In this document: one piece after another, positions 60,104 through 64,000 of the stretch
How the letters are laid out: every line of letters begins with the position of its first letter
How positions within the stretch are numbered: position 1 is the stretch's first letter
DNA from: DATEDA01 sp963820965
GTDB taxonomy: Bacteria > Pseudomonadota > Gammaproteobacteria > Burkholderiales > SG8-39
Length of the DNA: 64,000 nucleotides
Direction: 5' to 3'
NCBI GenBank assembly: GCA_963820965.1
Contig: CAWGCC010000030.1
Span: 34,077-98,076 of the forward strand
Position numbers and translations under genes: made by a program
Notes under the pieces: generated by a model
The model's input: the letters and a program-made list of their open reading frames with translations, nothing else
Told to the model about the DNA's origin: nothing
The model's database searches: none

Positions 60104-60192
60104 CGATGATGGGATTGGTGGCCGTCGTCGTTGCGGTGGTGATCCTGGTCTTCTTCGCCTTCGGCTACGTGTTCGGCCTGCTCTTCCTCTAG
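60073..60192 (+). CDS. Small single-pass membrane protein, 39 residues
   Basis: ATG at 60073 lies inside the 3' end of folC in another frame. MDREARSELLTMMG precedes one strong membrane helix (VAVVVAVVILVFFAFGYVFG) and ends LLFL. Charged N-terminus and hydrophobic remainder predict an inner-membrane peptide with its N-terminus inside. It is translationally coupled to folC by overlap. I do not recognise it; the coding evidence is the clean hydrophobic pattern and the position. Confidence 0.5.
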   Translation: MDREARSELLTMMGLVAVVVAVVILVFFAFGYVFGLLFL

Positions 60193-60275
60193 CTCGAAAA
60201 CCCCCAAATCCCTTAACCCAGGCAGGGTTACACCCCCCGATAAGGAAGTACGTACACTCGCGGCTCTCAATTCCC

Positions 60276-60928
60276 ATGCCTCTCGCACTCTTCGGACTCG
60301 ACGGAGGGGTTGGCCTTTTCGTCAACCTCCTCATCATCTTCCTGGTCGTCGTCTATCTGGCGCTGATCTGGTGGACCTATCTCGATGCGCGCCGGCGGAT
60401 CGAGGACCCGGTACTGATCGCCTGCGCGACGGCCGCGTCGGTCTTCCCGTTCCTGGGCACCGTCGTCTACCGATCCTGCGCCCGCCGGAGTTCCTGGAGG
60501 ATCGCGAGGAGCGCGAGCTGGAGCTGAGAGCTGCCGAGCTGGAGCTGCGCCAGCGGATCGAGAACTCATGTCCGCACTGCGAGTACCCGATCGAGCGCAG
60601 CTATCTGCGCTGCCCGAACTGCGAGCGGCGGCTGCGCAACCCGTGCCGCAAGTGCCACAAGCCTCTTGATCCGCGCTGGGGAATCTGCCCCTACTGCGAG
60701 ACCCAGGTCCGCAAGCAGGAGCGAGCGGCCCCGGAGCGCGAGGGACGCCGCACCGACCGGGCGCGCGCGCAGCGCGCCGCTGGTCAGCGCGCGTCCTCTG
60801 GTGCATCACGCCCCTCCTCCTCTTCCTCTTCGTCCTCCTCTTCCACCTCCGACGGCCCGAGCCGTCGCCAGGATCGGCCGGCGGTCGCAGCCCGGCCCCC
60901 GCAGCGCCCGAGCGGCTCGAGCCGCTAG
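60276..60928 (+). CDS. Membrane protein with double zinc ribbon, frameshifted
   Basis: About 217 codons. Two N-terminal membrane segments (LFVNLLIIFLVVVYLALIWW and VLIACATAASVFPFLGTVVY), a charged helix (LEDREERELELRAAELELRQ), then a double zinc ribbon with four CxxC pairs: CPHCEYP, CPNCERR, CRKCHKP, CPYCETQ. The C-terminal tail is Arg/Ser-rich and includes a run of ten serines. One frame change near 60470 separates the membrane part from the ribbon. The function is unknown; such proteins are frequent near folC/mreB in Actinobacteria. Confidence 0.75.
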
Positions 60929-60932
60929 CTTC

Positions 60933-60968
60933 GGCGACTTCCTTTCGCTAGGCGAAAAGAAGTCGCCC
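60933..60968. repeat. Palindromic repeat, copy 1
   Basis: Arms GGCGACTTCCTTTCGC (60933-60948) and GCGAAAAGAAGTCGCC (60952-60967) pair at 15 of 16 positions around a 3-base loop. It lies between the convergent zinc-ribbon and DUF559 genes. A second, related copy with arm GCGAAAGGAAGTCGCCC is at 61815-61851, on the other side of the DUF559 gene. Confidence 0.8.
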
Positions 60969-60972
60969 GGGT

Positions 60973-61800
60973 TTACCGCTTAGCCCTTCGCTGGAGAAGC
61001 GCTCGAATGGTCTTTGAGACACCGCGCGCGTCGGCGGTGACCTGCCGCCAAGTGAACCGGACGATTTCATAGCCGTGCAAAGCCAGTCGTGCGTCCCGGG
61101 CGCGGTCCTCCTCGAACGCCGACCGGGTCCGATGGGATCCCCACCCGTCGACCTCGACGATGAGGGCCTGATCGCGCCAGAGGAAGTCCACGACGTTCCG
61201 TTTGATCGCGACGTTTACTTCCGGCTGAGGAAGGCGGTGACGCCGGCAGACCGAGAGCATCCTGGCCTCGAGCTCCGACCGCACTTCGTCACCACCCATT
61301 GATCGCCGATGGGTAGGCGCCGGAACTCTGCTTCTCGCAGAGCGGAAGCCCACTGGGCTTGGGAAAGGAGGTGACGAATGTCATCGAGGGTCTGTGCCGG
61401 CGTGGTCACCGGGATGCCGTTGCGGCGGGTGCAGGCTGAGGAGAGCAAGACTTGGGTCGATGCAAACGGATCCCAGCGCCGTGGCTCGGCCGGATCGGCC
61501 CGGAACGGTGACGTCGACGGGGCTCGCAATGCCAGCTCGACGGTCACGTGGCGCGACCTCCCATAGGGCGGCCGCGCTGAGATGGCTGAGCACAGCCCCG
61601 TCGCCGCAGGCGAGCACGGCCGCGATCCATCTCCCCTCATTGCCGAGTGCTGGATGTCCAAGGGCATAGACACCGCGATGAAGGCGGTGGAGGCTTCGAC
61701 CGTCGTGGCGACTAACTGCCGCTGGGGAAAAGCCGGCGGAGCGCAACTGCGCGGCTGAGACCACGCCGTGCTGGTTGCTCGCGATTTGGGCGATCACCAT
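60973..61800 (-). CDS. AbiEi-like winged-helix plus DUF559 endonuclease-fold protein, frameshifted
   Basis: About 276 codons in three frames. The N-terminal part IAQIASNQHGVVSAAQLRSA, GFSPAAVSRHDGRSLHRLHR, GVYALGHPALGNEGRWIAAV and LSHLSAAALWEV resembles the type IV antitoxin AbiEi winged helix. The middle part RRNGIPVTTPAQTLDDIRHL belongs to the same family. The C-terminal part EVNVAIKRNVVDFLWRDQAL, IVEVDGWGSHRTRSAFEEDR and YEIVRFTWRQVTADARGV is a DUF559/Vsr-like nuclease core with Asp and Glu candidate metal ligands. Frame changes lie near 61415 and 61310. No toxin gene is adjacent. Two palindromic repeats flank it. Confidence 0.75.
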
Positions 61801-61814
61801 GTCTCGGCGGCTTC

Positions 61815-61851
61815 GGGCGATTTCTTTCCGCACAGCGAAAGGAAGTCGCCC
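61815..61851. repeat. Palindromic repeat, copy 2
   Basis: Arms GGGCGATTTCTTTCCGC (61815-61831) and GCGAAAGGAAGTCGCCC (61835-61851) around a 3-base loop. 14 Watson-Crick pairs plus two G-U type pairs and one mismatch. It matches copy 1 (60933-60968) in both arms. It lies between divergent genes, so it is not explained as their terminator. Confidence 0.78.
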
Positions 61852-61932
61852 GCGGCTCGTTTCTCCCCCTTCACCGCCGGTTTTCGTCCCTCGCCACCGC
61901 CGGAACCCTCTTCCGTGTAGCTTCTCGCGCCG

Positions 61933-62343
61933 ATGGCGGACGAACGCACACTCATCCTCGTCAAGCCGGATGCGTTCAGGCGCAGCCTGACCGGCGAGGT
62001 CATCGCCCGGTTCGAGCGCAAGGGGCTTCGGCTCGTCGCGCTCAAGCTGATGCGGGCCGACGAGGACACCGCCAACGTCCACTACGACGAGCACAAGGAC
62101 AAGCCGTTCTTCGGCGAGCTGGTCGAATTCATCACCGGCGGCGAGCTCGTCGCGATGGTGCTCGAGGGCCCGAACGCGGTCAAGGCCGCCCGCCAGGTGA
62201 TCGGGGCGACCGACCCGGTGGAGGCCGACGCCGGCTCGATCCGCGGCGAGTTCGGCACCGAGGTCACCTTCAATCTCGTCCACGGCTCGGACTCGCCGGA
62301 ATCATCGGAGCGCGAGATCGGGATCTGGTTCCCCGAACTGTAA
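61933..62343 (+). CDS. ndk: Nucleoside-diphosphate kinase
   Basis: Transfers phosphate between nucleoside tri- and diphosphates. 136 residues, intact: RTLILVKPDAFRRSLTGEVI, ARFERKGLRLVALKLMRADE, MVLEGPNAVKAARQVIGATD and the active-site His in FNLVHGSDSPESSEREIG. The stop TAA overlaps the apparent start codon of maf (GTAA). Confidence 0.95.
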   Translation: MADERTLILVKPDAFRRSLTGEVIARFERKGLRLVALKLMRADEDTANVHYDEHKDKPFFGELVEFITGGELVAMVLEGPNAVKAARQVIGATDPVEADAGSIRGEFGTEVTFNLVHGSDSPESSEREIGIWFPEL

Positions 62344-62908
62344 TCCTCGCTTCGAAGTCCCCGCAGCGCAGGGCGCTGCTGAAAGCGCTGGGCGTCGACT
62401 TCAGGGCGGTCGCCCCGGAGGTCGAGGAGACGAGCGAGGGCGAACCGCGGGAGGTGGTGCTTTCCAACGCCCTGGCCAAGGGCCGGGCGGTGGCGGCCCG
62501 GCGCCGCGAGGGCACCCTCGTGATCGCCGGCGATACCGAGGTCGTGGTCGACGGCCGCGTCGTCGGCCAGCCCGCCTTCGAGGGAGAGGCCCGCTGGTGC
62601 CTCGAGACCCTCTCGGCCGCTCGCATGAGGTCCTCGGAGCCCTGGCCCTGATCGGCCCCGACAAGGTCGACGGCGAGCTCACGGTCAGGACCGGAGTGGA
62701 GACGAGCCGCGTCACCTTCGCGAAGCTCGGCCCGCAGATGATCGACCGCTACCTCGCCAGCGAGGAATGGCGGGGACGCGCCGGCGGCTACGCCGTGCAG
62801 GGACTTGGCTCCGCGCTGGTCGACGGAATCGAGGGCGACGTCTCCAACGTCATCGGGCTACCGGTCGGGTTGCTGCTCGAGCTGGCTCCGGACCTGGACG
62901 GGCGATAG
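62340..62908 (+). CDS. maf: Maf/YhdE-family nucleotide pyrophosphatase, frameshifted
   Basis: House-cleaning nucleotide pyrophosphatase, also linked to septum formation. Conserved N-terminal VILASKSPQRRALLKALGVD, then LVIAGDTEVVVDGRVVGQPA, YLASEEWRGRAGGYAVQGLG and VSNVIGLPVGLLLELAPDL. One lost base near 62620 breaks the frame (corrected LSGRSHEVLGALALIG). There is no ATG, GTG or TTG at the start; the in-frame codon before ILASKSP is GTA, overlapping the ndk stop as GTAA. Confidence 0.88.
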
Positions 62909-62968
62909 CAGCCGGATTTTTTCGCCCATTTTGGGCATTTAGAGCGAGCCGCTATTTTGGGCTCACGG

Positions 62969-64000
<1,032 letters not shown>

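Noticed and set aside
60973..61800. Complete type IV toxin-antitoxin pair
   Set aside because: Only the AbiEi-like/DUF559 protein is present; no AbiEii-type nucleotidyltransferase toxin gene lies beside it.

Overview
The window joins two unrelated genomes. Bases 1 to about 44,770 are alphaproteobacterial: B12-dependent ribonucleotide reductase, an NDUFA12-type complex I accessory protein, MlaD, DUF2155, aat, accC-accB-aroQ, a ThiS-ThiG fusion, RNase E with an acidic insert in its S1 domain, amiC-PBP1A-prfB, M23-bactofilin, tyrS/anmK and iscR-suf. Bases from about 44,770 to 64,000 are actinobacterial and best fit the class Thermoleophilia (Solirubrobacterales-like): trigger factor, clpP, clpX, MMPL transporter, RodZ, GroES-like, valS, folC, ndk, maf, mreB. 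The switch falls in mid-codon. sufS breaks off after about 34 codons and the sequence continues inside the C-terminal half of a trigger-factor gene. This is most simply an assembly or read chimera, so the two parts should be annotated as separate organisms.

Alphaproteobacterial part. 1-8.5 kb: housekeeping genes with many single-base frameshifts (nrdJ, NDUFA12, mlaD, DUF2155, aat, doxX, accC, accB, aroQ, thiSG). 8.8-18 kb: accessory genes (DUF456 membrane protein, acyltransferase, a secreted heme-motif/Vgb-like protein facing a HiPIP, a type-B carboxylesterase, an ABM-like protein with a basic tail, DsbA-like and M48-TPR proteins). 18-33.8 kb: a cleaner stretch with rne, amiC, PBP1A, prfB (programmed +1 frameshift site visible), bactofilin, M23 peptidase, a 1-Cys BCP peroxiredoxin, an AsmA-like protein, tyrS and anmK. 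34.9-39.2 kb: three TPR-protein genes in a row and an alpha/beta hydrolase. 39.2-44.77 kb: the Fe-S assembly operon iscR - cysteine desulfurase - sufB - sufC - sufD - sufS (cut), preceded by a strong candidate type-1 IscR box embedded in a sigma-70-like promoter.

Actinobacterial part. 44.77-49.4 kb: trigger factor 3' end, NTF2/SnoaL-like proteins, DUF488, clpP, an M23 peptidase, a VOC protein. 49.4-51.4 kb: an ECF41-type sigma factor with its NAD-dependent epimerase partner, preceded by a promoter matching the ECF41 consensus. 51.5-64 kb: clpX, MMPL transporter, RodZ-like protein, GroES-like protein, valS, folC, a 39-residue membrane protein, a zinc-ribbon protein, an AbiEi/DUF559-type gene flanked by two copies of a palindromic repeat, ndk, maf and the 5' part of mreB.

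Frameshifts are pervasive, unevenly spread and hit essential genes, mostly in G/C-rich runs. I read them as sequencing error, and the coordinates given for such genes span the reconstructed gene. I saw no rRNA, tRNA, CRISPR array, insertion sequence or prophage.
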